Below, piece by piece: positions 23,101-30,774 of a stretch of 64,000 nt of DNA; the stretch's first letter is position 1, and each line of letters begins with the position of its first letter. A program made the translations under genes and the position numbers. This DNA comes from Orientallactaga sibirica (lineage: Eukaryota > Chordata > Mammalia > Rodentia > Dipodidae), in NCBI GenBank assembly GCA_036365145.1, contig JAEOAD010000015.1:10843501-10907500 (forward strand), written 5' to 3'. The notes below the pieces were generated by a model. It did not search any database and was not told the origin of the DNA. It was given only the letters and a program-made list of their open reading frames with translations.

Positions 23101-26100
23101 CTTCTGGAGAGGGAGTTGGTGGGTCAGGAAGGGTAGGTAAGATGGAGACTTTGGATGCTGTGATCTTGTCTGTGTTTCTTCTTGCTGACAAGGACGAACT
23201 GGAAACACCGTCTAGGGTGATATGGACAGGACATGGCCTGAGTAAGGCGTGAGGGGATAGATTCTGTTTCTTATGGACAGGGCACAGCTATGAGTGTTCA
23301 TTATGTCAGGGCCATGGTAGGCTATCACTGCTTCTTGTGGACAGGTCACCACAGACTGTGATGACCCCTTAGGGCTGGGCCATAGTGGGCAATACTATAT
23401 TTGTAGATGGAGCCATAAAAGGCTTTTCTAGGCTCAAAACCTTTGTGCTGGGGGGGGGGGGAGAAAGGGTACAGTTTTGCTTTTTACTTTAAAAGGAAGT
23501 TCAGTGTTATTTCTGTCCTTGCAGTTTCTATCCATGCTGACGTGGCCCTCTCACCTGGGTTTCTGCATGTAGAGCTTATACCAGTCTAGCTCTGCTCCAG
23601 GAGTGCAGTGGTCCTGTCTGACCCTCTCTGCTCTTGTCTCACTGATGAGTGATGCCCATGGGGTTGTGCCCAGTGCCTGCCAAGCTTTTTGGGCCAAGGT
23701 GATCTTGTTCCCTTGGAGCCTGGCCTCAGTTGGGTCACTCTATAGAGGTCCCTGGAGAGACTCCTCCCACTTCCTCTTCAGACTCTGCTCCCACTCTGCC
23801 CTTTGTCCACACAGGCCTACTGGCATCGGAGATTGCCACAGACTCCGGAATCTGGTCTGCAGGTTGAATGGCCCTCATACCTTACTTAGAGCAATAACTG
23901 TGGACACTTAACAGTGTGCCAGGTTCTGTTTTTTTTTTTTTTTTCTTTTTCTTTTTCTTTTTTTTTTTTTTTTTTTTTGAGGTAGGGTCTCACTCTAGCC
24001 CAGGCTGACCTGGAATCAACTTGGAATTGGCTGGCCTCGAACTCATAGAAATCCTTCTACTTCAGCATCTTGAGTGCTGAGATTAAAAACATGCACCACC
24101 ACACCCAACTGTTACATTTTTATTTTCAGAATTCCACTGAGTTTTTGCAACAGTTCTATAATGCAGGTGCTGGTATTGGCCCCATGCTACAGATGGGGAA
24201 ACTGAAGCCATAGGATATTTAATGACATCTGTAGGGCTACTCAGGTGGGGGATGTCTGGAGGGTTGATGCTGAGCCATACAGATGTACTTCTTTGTTTTT
24301 TTTTTTAATTTTTATTTTTATTTATTTATTTGAGAGAGAGAAAGCGGGGGGTCGGGGGCAGATAGGGAATGGGCATGCCAGGGTCTCTGGCTGCTACAAA
24401 CTCAAGACGTATGTACCACCTTGTGCTTATGTGAGTCCTGGGGAATCAAACCTAGGTCCTTTGGCTTTGCAGGCAAGTGCCTTAACCACTAAGCCATCTC
24501 TCCAGCCCTTGGTTTTTTTTTTTTTTTTTTTTTTTTTTTGCTTTTTCGAGGTAGGGTCTCACTGTAGCCCAGGCTGACCTGGAATTCACTCTGTAGTCTC
24601 AGGCTGGCCTCGAACTCATGGCAATCCTCCTACCTCTGCCTCCCGAGTGCTGGGATTAAAGGCGTTCGCCACCATGCCCGGCTTTTTTTTTTTTTTTTTT
24701 TTTTTTTTTGGTTTTTTGAGGTAAGGTCTCAGGGTGGCCTTGAACTCACAACCATCCTCCTACCTCTGCCTCTCGAGTGCTGGGATTAAAGGCGTGCGCC
24801 ACCACGCCTGGCTCCCTTGTTTTGGTTTTTGAGACAGGGTCTTCCACTGTGTATCCCTGGATGGTCTAGAACTCACTATGTACACTGGGCTGGCCTCAAA
24901 TTTGCTCCAGTCCTGCCTCTGCCTCCTGAGTGTTGGGATTATGGATGTGTGCTACCATGCCTGGCTATTGTTCTTTGTCCATTCTTTGTTCTGGTCCGTG
25001 GTGGGCTCTTGTAAGATGGGCCATAGTGAGCCATGTATCCCGCTAGTCTTCTTACTGAGCAGTGCTAGTGCTCCCTTATTGAACGCTTTCCCTGCCGTCT
25101 GGTTGTCCAGGCCTCCTCCTGTACTTGCTGTCCTGGAGCCAGTGCTGGAAGCAGCTGTGGTCCCGACTGTGTCCCACTCCTTGACCTTCTCAGCTTGGGG
25201 TGATGTTCCACCTCCTTCAGTCCCCGCCCGAGTCCTAAAGGACTGTGTTTGCACTCCAGCACCTGCAGCCTCTTAGAACAGGAGTGGGCAAGGCGGGCCA
25301 CATTCCTGTGGCTGCTGTTGCCAAGGAGGGCCCACTGCCCACTTACTGCCACTTCCTTAGTACGGAGCCCCTTCCAGATTAGCTTCCTCTGCCCCCAGTC
25401 TGAATGGTGCTATGTCCTCTCTTCCCTGAGGATGACAGTGGCCTGAACCAGAGTGACCAGGACTGGGTGAGAAAATAGTCCTTCTGGCCAGGCCCGGGAC
25501 TGCCCTGCATCAGGCTGCTCGACACAGATGGCCCTGATGTCCCCAGCCTACCCTTCCTGGCTATGGCGTGTTTGCCTATGCCCAAGTGCCCAGGATGCCT
25601 ACAAGCTACTTTTCTGGGTATAGATTGTCTTGAGATTGTTCTTGGGGGCTCTTGTGAGTCCCTTGCTGATGGTCTCCAAGGCCTGATTTTCAGGGCAGGG
25701 TCACACACAGCCTATATTCCCTGGACAGGCTGCCTAACCAGACTGAACATCATGAGGTGAAGGCTCTGCCTTCATTACATGCCCCAGTCCCTGGCACCAG
25801 GCTGTGTCATCGTAGCATCAGTGGGTATGAGGAGGACCAGGGGCTGCCCAGACCTGAGGGTTCTGCATGGGTAACAGGGTTGTGCAGCTGGCTTAGTGCA
25901 CTCAGCCGCCTAGGATGAGATGCTGGTCACACCTCCACTCAGACCCATTTCTGATCCCTTTCCAGCAAATTGTGGCCACAAACCTGCCCCCTGAAGACCA
26001 GGACAGTTCTGGGGACGACTCTGACAACTTCTCTGGCTCAGGTGCAGGTAAGGGTGACCCAAGACAGAGATGGCAGCAGGCTGGAGCTGAAGTTGTGGGC

Positions 26101-28159
26101 AGGCAGTCACCTAGTTTTAGTGAACCACCTCTCTTCCCAGCCCTACCTCCCCCAGCTCGGTCAGAAGCATGATGCTAAGGGGAAAAATGGCATGAAGCTA
26201 CCCATTTGAGTGGCACCTTCAGGGAGTAGAAGCAAAGGCTGTGAACCTGAGAGGCTGTGGCTGCCCCACTGCACACCAGTGTACACTCCCCATGGGGCCA
26301 CCCTTTGGGACCTCCTCTGAGCCTTGGTGTTCCCATCTGTGAGATGGGAATTCTGTTTTGACCCAGATATTTTTGGGAGCTTTGGCTAGAATTGCCATAA
26401 GGTCCCTGGTCCCTTCTGGAGAGAGGGCAGAAGAGTTGTGTGCACTGGGTAGGGCCCTGTTCCCATGCTCCCCGCAGAGCCTCTTCCCAGGTTCCTGGGA
26501 TCTTCCTCCTAGCTCCAGAGGCTAGGCTGCCCACAGGCAAAGGGTACTTTGCTGGTCCATGTTCCAAAGCGAGTGGAGGCTCCACCCCAGCTTGCTCACT
26601 CTCAACAAGAGTTCTGCTCAAGTCTTGGCCCAGTCTCTGGTCTCCTCCCAGCCTGAGATCGGTTGGGCTTTGTTCTCAGGGGCTGGGGAGGGGTCCCTGA
26701 CCCTGACATTCTCTTCTTCTGGCCCTGAAGGTGCTTTGCCAGATATCACCTTGTCACAGCAGACCTCGTCCACCTGGAAGGATATGTGGTTCCTGACAGT
26801 CACACCCACAGCTCCAGAGCCCACCAGCAGGGATGCTGCAGCTGCCTTAACCTCTATCCTGCCCACTGGAGAGAGGCCTGAGGAGGGAGTGGCTGTACTT
26901 GCAGAAGTGGATCCTGCCTTCAGTGCTCGGGAAAAGGAGAAAGAGGTCACCCCGGAGCCCAGGGAGACCACACAGCTCCCAGTCACTCAGCGGGTCTCAA
27001 CAGCTAGAGCCACCACAGCCCAGGCACCCGCCACTTCCCATCCCCATAGGGATATGCAGCCTGGCCTCCAGGAGACTTCAGCCCCTGCAGCACCTGGCCA
27101 ACCTGAGCATCACCCTCCCCATGCGGAGGATGGAAGTGTTTCTGCCACCAGTGAGGCTGCTGGAGACAGAGCCACTACTCAGCTCCCGGCAGGAGAGGGC
27201 TCTGGGGAGCAGGTGAGTGGCTTTTCATTGCTTGGGATGTTACGTAGCCACTCGTTCTGATAACCCAACGCCCTGTGTCCTTTGAGTGCATTATACTTCT
27301 TACCACAAAGATGGGGCTTACAGGGTCCTACGTTTCCCCTGCCTCTTCAATACAGACTAATTATAAGGGTTAGCCAAAATAGTCCTTGGAGGTCATTCAA
27401 AGAGCTAGCCATCCAAACTTGCACTAGGGTAAAAGTTCTCCCAAGCCTTATTTTTTTTTTCTCTTAAAGCATCATGGGAATTTTCATACACAAATGTGTG
27501 CTTTGTGTCACTGGAGAAGATATTTGTCCTGGCTAGCCAGAGTCCAGTGTGACTGTATCACATGAGGGACACTGGCTTTGGGGTCCAGGAGGCACAGTCA
27601 GACCAGGTTGGGTGTGATGGGTAGGGTACAGGGAAGTCCACTCAGGGTTTGGCAATGCTGCAGGAAGCTGCTGTAGTAGTGGCTCTGATCCAGCCTGCTC
27701 TCCCCTAGGATTTCACCTTCGAAACATCTGGGGAGAACACAGCTGTTGTAGCTGCCGTGGAGCCTGACCACCGGAATCAGCCCCCTGTGGACAAAGGGGC
27801 CACAGGTGCCTCACAGGGCCTCCTGGACAGAAAGGAAGTACTGGGAGGTGAGTCTCCTCTAGGGTGGGTGGGGAAAAAGCAGGCTGTAGCTCTGGGATGG
27901 GGGTGCCTCCTGTGCTGTCCAGCAGGGCCAAGACTGCTGCCAAGTCTAAAGTAGCCACTGAGCTGAGCCAACCTCTGTCCACTCCTTAGGGGTCATTGCT
28001 GGAGGCCTCGTGGGGCTCATCTTTGCTGTGTGCCTGGTGGGTTTCATGCTCTACCGGATGAAGAAGAAGGATGAGGGCAGCTACTCGTTGGAGGAGCCCA
28101 AACAAGCCAATGGCGGTGCCTACCAGAAGCCCACCAAGCAGGAGGAGTTCTATGCCTGA
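5080..28159 (+). CDS. Sdc1: Syndecan-1 (CD138), five spliced coding exons
   Basis: Syndecan-1 is a type I membrane proteoglycan of epithelia and plasma cells. It carries heparan and chondroitin sulfate and acts as co-receptor for growth factors and matrix. The join is 5080-5145, 25966-26047, 26731-27212, 27709-27847, 27990-28159: 939 nt, 312 residues plus stop (mouse 311, human 310). Residues 1-22 hold the signal peptide. Glycosaminoglycan serines are S37, S45 and S47 ([12 protein letters not shown]), with membrane-proximal sites at S207 (EGSGEQ) and S217 (ETSGEN). N43-F-S is an N-glycosylation sequon that overlaps S45. The transmembrane helix is about 255-278. The cytoplasmic tail has the C1 motif [10 protein letters not shown], a variable region, and C2 EEFYA, the PDZ ligand for syntenin and [18 protein letters not shown] carries the membrane-proximal shedding region. 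No frameshift or missing key residue is seen; the gene looks intact. Confidence 0.98.
6431..8620. other. Intron 1, unique stretch
   Basis: CpG drops sharply after the island. Apart from the dinucleotide repeat at 7654-7702, I recognise no element or gene. Confidence 0.55.
7654..7702. repeat. (TC)n(TG)n microsatellite
   Basis: A CT run with one interruption passes directly into about 11 TG units. Confidence 0.95.
8621..8742 (-). mobile_element. Old B1-type SINE (antisense)
   Basis: TTTTGAGACAAGACAGCGTCTC, GGCTGGCCTGGAATTC and CCGTGCCTGGCT follow the B1 order with many changes. It is the only SINE of this class in the first 11 kb of intron 1. Confidence 0.75.
8875..9065 (+). mobile_element. 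MIR fossil
   Basis: The order of CTCTGCCACTAATTTACTA, a GTGACTCACTTTAC block, TCCTCATGTGTAAA and a weak GAATGTGTGAAAG end follows the MIR consensus as I remember it. It predates the rodent SINEs. Confidence 0.65.
10025..10380 (+). mobile_element. Rodent medium-reiteration repeat (RMER1-like?)
   Basis: It runs from GTTCACATTGCTGGCAGAAA through GGGGAAGCTCCATAATGG to TGATCAAACCATCACA. Relatives lie at 19515-19861 and, reversed, at 48834-49187. The family name is from memory and uncertain. Confidence 0.55.
10381..13619. other. Intron 1, SINE-free unique block
   Basis: Apart from a poly-T run at about 11608-11623 and a short duplicated CATGTCCTGGGATGGG near 11540-11570, I see no repeat and no gene. 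A motif cluster at 11889-11925 is described separately. Confidence 0.55.
11889..11925. promoter_or_regulatory. Candidate enhancer motif cluster (KLF, forkhead, AP-1)
   Basis: GTGGGCGTG (KLF type), TGTTTAT (forkhead type, 11896-11902) and TGAGTCA (perfect AP-1, 11919-11925) lie within 37 bases. Function is inference; such short motifs are common by chance. Confidence 0.25.
13620..13775 (+). mobile_element. MIR fossil
   Basis: TAATCTTGAGCACCGCTCTTT, TTTTTCCTCGTAAGATGGGC and ATGAATGAAGTGATATGTA follow the MIR order (poor-solubility tRNA-SINE core). Confidence 0.6.
14330..14515 (+). mobile_element. MIR fossil
   Basis: This is the clearest MIR in the window: GCCTCAATTTCTTCATCTG, TAAGATGGGTGTGG, GGTTGTTAAGATTTAAC and GGTGCCTTCCACATG occur in consensus order. 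Confidence 0.75.
14516..16215. other. Intron 1, unique stretch
   Basis: I recognise no gene or repeat. Confidence 0.5.
16216..16491 (-). mobile_element. B1 SINE with tail-derived microsatellite and 13-bp target duplication
   Basis: GGGCTCTGTTTTC is repeated exactly at 16216-16228 and 16479-16491. Between the copies lies a reverse B1 (about 16335-16475) whose A-tail position is occupied by the pentamer repeat at 16224-16337. Confidence 0.92.
16224..16337. repeat. (TTTCC)n then (TTTTC)n microsatellite
   Basis: About eleven TTTCC units change to about ten TTTTC units. The tract sits where the B1 poly(A) tail should be, so it grew from that tail. Confidence 0.96.
16543..16835 (+). mobile_element. 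tRNA-derived SINE with internal microsatellite
   Basis: GAGGGCTCAGCAGTTAAGG, B box GGTTCAATTC and GCCAGATGCACAAGGTGG are clear. The pyrimidine stretch has grown into (TTCC)n at 16702-16760 and (TATC)n at 16761-16802. A short duplication, TCAAGC, flanks the element. Confidence 0.9.
16836..19514. other. Intron 1, unique stretch
   Basis: I recognise no gene, RNA gene or SINE in these 2.7 kb. Confidence 0.5.
19515..19861 (+). mobile_element. Rodent medium-reiteration repeat, second copy
   Basis: GAGCTTACAGGTTCAGGGG, AGTTCCATAATGG and CTATTCAAACTACCACA match the plan of the copy at 10025-10380. The middle differs, so it is a diverged or recombined relative. Confidence 0.5.
20175..20320 (+). mobile_element. 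MIR fossil
   Basis: GCTGTGTGGCCTTAGGCAGG, CCTCACCATGCCTAAACTC and TTATCTGTTAGAGATACTAA give the MIR core order. Confidence 0.7.
20845..21166 (-). mobile_element. tRNA-derived SINE (antisense), split by an ID element
   Basis: The T-rich tail at 20845-20893 continues at 20994 with ATTTATTTGAGAGAGAGA, then GAACTCCAGATGCATGTG, and the head end at about 21166. The ID insertion at 20894-20993 interrupts it. Confidence 0.88.
20894..20993 (+). mobile_element. ID element, intact, with 14-bp target duplication
   Basis: GGGGTTGGGGATTTAGCTC, GAGCGCTTGCCTAGCAAGC, B box GGGTTCGGTCCTC and a pure A-tail of about 23 match the BC1/ID consensus closely. ATTATTTATTTGAG flanks it at 20880-20893 and 20994-21007. 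Confidence 0.95.
21181..21328 (-). mobile_element. B1 SINE (antisense)
   Basis: TTTGAGGTAGGGTCTCCC to CCACCATGCCCAGCT. It is the first of three B1 copies in a row with the same orientation. Confidence 0.92.
21329..21448 (-). mobile_element. B1 SINE (antisense), shortened
   Basis: GAGGTAGGGTTTTATTCTAG to CCATACCTGGCT. It lacks part of the middle, the TATGTAGTCTCAGGG block. Confidence 0.88.
21449..21604 (-). mobile_element. B1 SINE (antisense), shortened
   Basis: A long T tract leads into GAGGTAGGGTTTCGCTCTAG and ends at CCACACCCAG. It lacks the same middle block as its left neighbour, so the two may share a subfamily deletion. Confidence 0.88.
21605..21757 (-). mobile_element. tRNA-derived SINE (antisense), tail lost
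   Basis: GAGAGAACGGGTGCCAGAGG, TGTGCATCTGGCTTTATG and the head end CATCCAGCCC. The poly(A) end is missing because it joins the neighbouring B1 directly. Confidence 0.85.
21758..21975 (-). mobile_element. Possible L1 3'-end fragment
   Basis: AT-rich sequence with TTTATTAAGTAGAAAGTTG and a TATCATCCCTGCTCCC block resembles reversed L1 3'-end sequence. This is a weak call. Confidence 0.35.
22090..22231 (-). mobile_element. B1 SINE (antisense)
   Basis: GAGGCAGGGTCTCACTACC to CCACCATACCTGGCT, moderately diverged. Confidence 0.88.
22736..22796. promoter_or_regulatory. Candidate regulatory patch with two inverted motifs
   Basis: CTTGTT-N5-AACAAG at 22736-22752 contains a perfect forkhead core, GTAAACA (22744-22750). 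AACAA-A-TTGTT at 22786-22796 is an inverted SOX-like pair. The patch lies in SINE-free sequence. Regulatory activity is inference. Confidence 0.3.
23221..23420. repeat. Decayed tandem repeat, unit about 51-66 bp
   Basis: TATGGACAGG at 23221 and 23272, and TGTGGACAGG at 23336, begin units. The last two units also share a GGGCCATRGTRGGC block, and a partial unit follows near 23402. Confidence 0.5.
23929..24110 (-). mobile_element. B1 SINE (antisense) with long T tract
   Basis: About 50 T-rich bases, then GAGGTAGGGTCTCACTCTAG to CCACACCCAACT. The middle is rearranged (GGAATCAACTTGGAATTGG). Confidence 0.9.
24125..24262 (-). mobile_element. MIR fossil (antisense)
   Basis: CCCATGCTACAGATGGGGAA, ACTGAAGCC and TTTAATGACATCTGTAGGGC read as reversed MIR core. 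Confidence 0.6.
24296..24508 (-). mobile_element. tRNA-derived SINE (antisense)
   Basis: T-rich and (ATTT)n tail, GAGAGAGAAAGCGGGGGG, CTTTGCAGGCAAGTGCC and head CCATCTCTCCAGCCC. It starts a four-element array. Confidence 0.92.
24511..24683 (-). mobile_element. B1 SINE (antisense), well kept
   Basis: Long T tract, then GAGGTAGGGTCTCACTGTAG to CCACCATGCCCGGCT. It is close to the inferred consensus, so it is probably young. Confidence 0.94.
24684..24813 (-). mobile_element. B1 SINE (antisense) with internal deletion
   Basis: T tract, GAGGTAAGGTCTCAGGGTGG, then straight to the 5' half. About 40 bases are missing between two GTCTCA words, as expected for a deletion between short direct repeats. 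Confidence 0.92.
24814..24966 (-). mobile_element. Old B1-type SINE (antisense)
   Basis: TTTTGAGACAGGGTCTTCC to CCATGCCTGGCT, diverged and older than its neighbours. It ends about 1.0 kb before exon 2. Confidence 0.82.
24967..25965. other. Intron 1, last kilobase before exon 2
   Basis: I see no repeat or gene. It ends in the pyrimidine-rich acceptor at 25950-25965. Confidence 0.6.
25966..26047 (+). CDS. Sdc1: Sdc1 exon 2 (heparan sulfate attachment cluster)
   Basis: Its 82 nt encode residues 23-49 plus one base: the mature N terminus [13 protein letters not shown] and the acidic [12 protein letters not shown] cluster with S37, S45 and S47. The acceptor is TTTCCAG and the donor GTAAGG; the exon ends in phase 1. 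Confidence 0.97.
26048..26730 (+). other. Sdc1: Sdc1 intron 2 (683 bp)
   Basis: Donor GTAAGG, acceptor CCTGAAG. I see no repeat inside. Confidence 0.93.
26731..27212 (+). CDS. Sdc1: Sdc1 exon 3 (variable ectodomain)
   Basis: Its 482 nt encode most of the ectodomain, residues 50-210, rich in Pro, Thr, Ser and Glu. ALPDI opens it. The TWKDMW segment, EREKEKEV-like acidic stretch and [17 protein letters not shown] follow, and it ends at [10 protein letters not shown] with S207. This exon evolves fast and holds most differences from mouse and human. Entry phase 1, exit phase 0, donor GTGAGT. Confidence 0.96.
27213..27708 (+). other. Sdc1: Sdc1 intron 3 (496 bp)
   Basis: Donor GTGAGT, acceptor TCCCCTAG. 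A short poly-T run lies at about 27451-27460; otherwise it is unique. Confidence 0.93.
27709..27847 (+). CDS. Sdc1: Sdc1 exon 4 (membrane-proximal ectodomain)
   Basis: Its 139 nt encode [12 protein letters not shown] with S217, then the juxtamembrane [14 protein letters not shown]. In human the MT1-MMP shedding cut falls after the glycine of SQG-LL (from memory), which is G247-L248 here. The exon ends in phase 1 at GTGAGT. Confidence 0.97.
27848..27989 (+). other. Sdc1: Sdc1 intron 4 (142 bp)
   Basis: Donor GTGAGT, acceptor ACTCCTTAG. It is the shortest intron of the gene. Confidence 0.95.
27990..28159 (+). CDS. Sdc1: Sdc1 exon 5, coding part (transmembrane and cytoplasmic)
   Basis: It encodes the helix [20 protein letters not shown] with its GxxxG-type dimer motif, the basic stop-transfer RMKKK, and the fully conserved tail ending EEFYA, then TGA at 28157-28159. 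Position 274 is Gly as in human; mouse has Ala there, from memory. Confidence 0.98.
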
Positions 28160-29361
28160 TGTGGGAGCATTTCTCCCTTCACCCCCGCCACTCACTAGGC
28201 CCCCACTTGCCTCTTCTGTGAAGAACTATAAGCCCTGGCCTCCCCGTCACCGTGCCATCTCCCCAGCTCCTCGACCCCTCTGGTTACTCCTGCCCATGCA
28301 GTCCTGGGGTGTGCTGGGAACTCAGTTCGCTTCTCTGACTTTTGCCTAGAGGCTTGGGTGCAAAAGGTTTCTTGCATCTTGACTTTTCCACCATAGCCAC
28401 GCCTGGCATCCCACCGTGCTGACTCAGTCTCTCCAAATGAGAGCAGCCTCTCCTAGACTCGGCTCTGGAGAGAAAAGAGACCGTGCAGCGCGTGGACCTG
28501 GATGGCCTGCTATGGCTGGAGGATCCTGGGGGCAGGGGGCTTTGGCTGACATACAATAGCACTTATTGTAGAGACAGCTTGGGGGCATGGCTGCAGTGTG
28601 GCAGAGACGGAGTCCAGGGCTCCTCGGAATTTGGTCTGCATTGTGGGGAACTCGACTTTAGGTATCGACTTGTTTTTGCACATGTTCCCTCTAGTTTCTC
28701 TGTTCATAGCCCTAGTAAGACTTTGTCACTTCTGGGGTAAGTTAAGTCAATGGACTGGTGTCCCTCATTTCGCTTCCCTAATTTGCATCTGGGAGACAGC
28801 ATCAGGGTTAAGAAGACTTTTTTTTTATTGTTTTGTTTTTAAAATAGAAGAACCAAATCTGGATGCCACAATGCAGGCTTAGTTTGTGTGTCACTGAGTT
28901 TGTCACTATTGGGTGCAACAGGGTATGGACTGTGTGGTGGCCCATTAGTGGACTGACCAGTCCAGGGCAGCCCCCTCTTTTGAGCAGTCATGTCTGTCTG
29001 TGAACCCCAAACCCTATCCATGGCCTGGGCTACTGCAACATTGGCAGAGCCTGTGTGAATTATTCTGGCACTCAGGCTGAGGAGAGAGGACTAGGGATGG
29101 GTAGAAGGGTGGTGTGGGGGGATCCTTAAGACTCTCCTGCCTCTGGCATCATTTCTGGGGAACCCTTTCTCCTGGAGATTGACAAGTGGCATTTTGGCTA
29201 CAGCTGGCACTGGCTCCTCCATCAGGAAGCAAGTTCACCTTCAGCTTCTGTGGCTTTGCCTCGGGCTGGAGTTAAGAATGTTTCCCAAAGAGTCTTTTGC
29301 TTTTGGCAAAACGCTACTTAATCCAATGGGTTTTTCCCTGTACAGTAGATGTTGCAGATGT

Positions 29362-29367
29362 AATAAA
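29362..29367 (+). terminator. Sdc1: Proximal poly(A) signal AATAAA
   Basis: AATAAA is followed about 55 bases later by the GU-rich GGTGGTGTGGATGTGG. It predicts an mRNA of about 2.4 kb before the tail. Confidence 0.88.
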
Positions 29368-30003
29368 CTTTAATATAAAGGAGTCATGTGGACTCAACTG
29401 CCTTCACTTCTTCTCCGGGATGGTGGTGTGGATGTGGCCAGCCGTTTCCCAAGCCCTAGCAGCTCTGGGAAGCTGGGCTCGAGGCTTTATGCCCTCATGT
29501 CTCTGAGGGGAGGGATCCAGAGTCATTTTGTTTTTTATTTTCTTTTGGCTGAACTTCTTTGTGATAAGTTTGTAGGTTCTGCCAAGGTTTTACAGGGCCT
29601 GACGTCAGCCCTTCTAAAAGGTTTATGTATCCAGGACTCTAGCATAGTGTGACCAGAGGCCACCAGAGCCAGGCCTGCCTTGAAGGTAGCAGACACCTGG
29701 GACAGCCCTTCTCCTACACCTTTGCTGGAACCAAAGGCCCATCTTGGAGGTCCTGGAAACTCATCCTTGCTTAATTTAACTAGACAACGTTCCAGCTGCT
29801 GGACAGGCTAATCTGTGCTCACAGAGACATACCACCAAATGAAGAGAACCCCTGCGCCTGTGCTTGATCCTGGGACTTGCAGCCCGAGTGAATGACTGGA
29901 CACGACGTGAGGTGCAGGGGTGGGATGTGGGACTGAACTCAGCTTTGGGCCCATGATTCAGCGGTGCCCCAGCCCTGGCTACTGGGCCAATTCATGTAAC
30001 TGC

Positions 30004-30009
30004 AATAAA
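30004..30009 (+). terminator. Sdc1: Distal poly(A) signal AATAAA
   Basis: AATAAA is followed by the GU-rich GGTGGTGGTGTTGG. It predicts an mRNA of about 3.0 kb before the tail, parallel to the two mouse Sdc1 mRNAs of about 2.6 and 3.4 kb that I recall. Confidence 0.85.
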
Positions 30010-30030
30010 TGGTACTTGTCTTCTTGGACA

Positions 30031-30616
30031 GCAGACACTGGTGGTGGTGTTGGAATCTCTTCTTAGCCTGGCATTGTCCTTAACTGTCCCCTCTCTGCAG
30101 TAGAAGCCTAACTGGGTTGTGCTCCAGCTTGCTACCAAGCAGCAGGATTGGCACTGATTCCCCTGCTATAAGGGATGTGGGGGCCTGTCTCTGCCCTCCA
30201 TGCTCAGAGTCCCAGCATCAACTAGATATATATGTCCCTTGCTCCAGGTCATGAGGGCTCCCTGCTGACTCTTGAGTTTCAGAGTTTACTCTGTCTTATT
30301 TGCTCATTGAGCAATTCTCAAAAACTTTCACTAACAAACAGTCTCAACTACCAAAGGCTTACCAGTATTGTCTGTTTATTGGAGGAAAAGTCAGAGATTT
30401 GCAAGTTGAAAGAGCACAGTGCACTGAGGTATTCCCCCTTTATTCTGGGACAGCTAGCTGCCTCCCTCGGTCCCATCCAGCCTGCTGGCCCACTCTGGCC
30501 TTGGAGATAGATCATCCTCACCCAAGTCAGTGCAGAGCAGAAGTGTCTGCAGCCCATTTGAAAGCTCCAAGTAGATTAGCAAAATGGCATACTGCTCCCA
30601 TCTAAAGAGAACAGGT
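30031..30616. other. Intergenic unique DNA
   Basis: I see no gene or repeat directly downstream of Sdc1. Confidence 0.5.
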
Positions 30617-30759
30617 TGCTGGACCTGGTGACACATACCTGTAAACCAAACAACTCCAGAGGCTGAGGCAGGAGGCTTACAAACTCAAAGCCTTCTTGAG
30701 CTACAGAGTAAGTTCAAAGCCAGTTCGGACAACTTAGTGAGATCCTGTCTCAAAAAGTA
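30617..30759 (+). mobile_element. Old B1-type SINE
   Basis: GCTGGACCTGGTGACACATACC, GAGGCTGAGGCAGGAGGC and GAGATCCTGTCTCAAAAAG keep the 7SL order. Confidence 0.75.
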
Positions 30760-30774
30760 AAGTGGGTAGGGGAG

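Larger units (their letters stand above)
22232..23928. other. Intron 1, unique stretch between SINE arrays
   Basis: It holds a forkhead/SOX-type motif patch (22736-22796), a decayed tandem repeat (23221-23420) and a poly-G run (about 23450-23462). I see no gene. Confidence 0.5.
5146..25965 (+). other. Sdc1: Sdc1 intron 1 (20.8 kb)
   Basis: It runs from donor GTGAGT at 5146 to acceptor TTTCCAG at 25959-25965. A long first intron is typical of mammalian Sdc1. The 5' 11 kb is SINE-poor and holds old MIR copies. The 3' part carries dense antisense SINE arrays. Confidence 0.95.
28160..30030 (+). other. Sdc1: Sdc1 3' untranslated region
   Basis: The short form would end about 29385 and the long form about 30030. 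It has no SINE, which is notable in such a SINE-dense window. A U-rich stretch lies at about 28818-28840. Confidence 0.88.
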
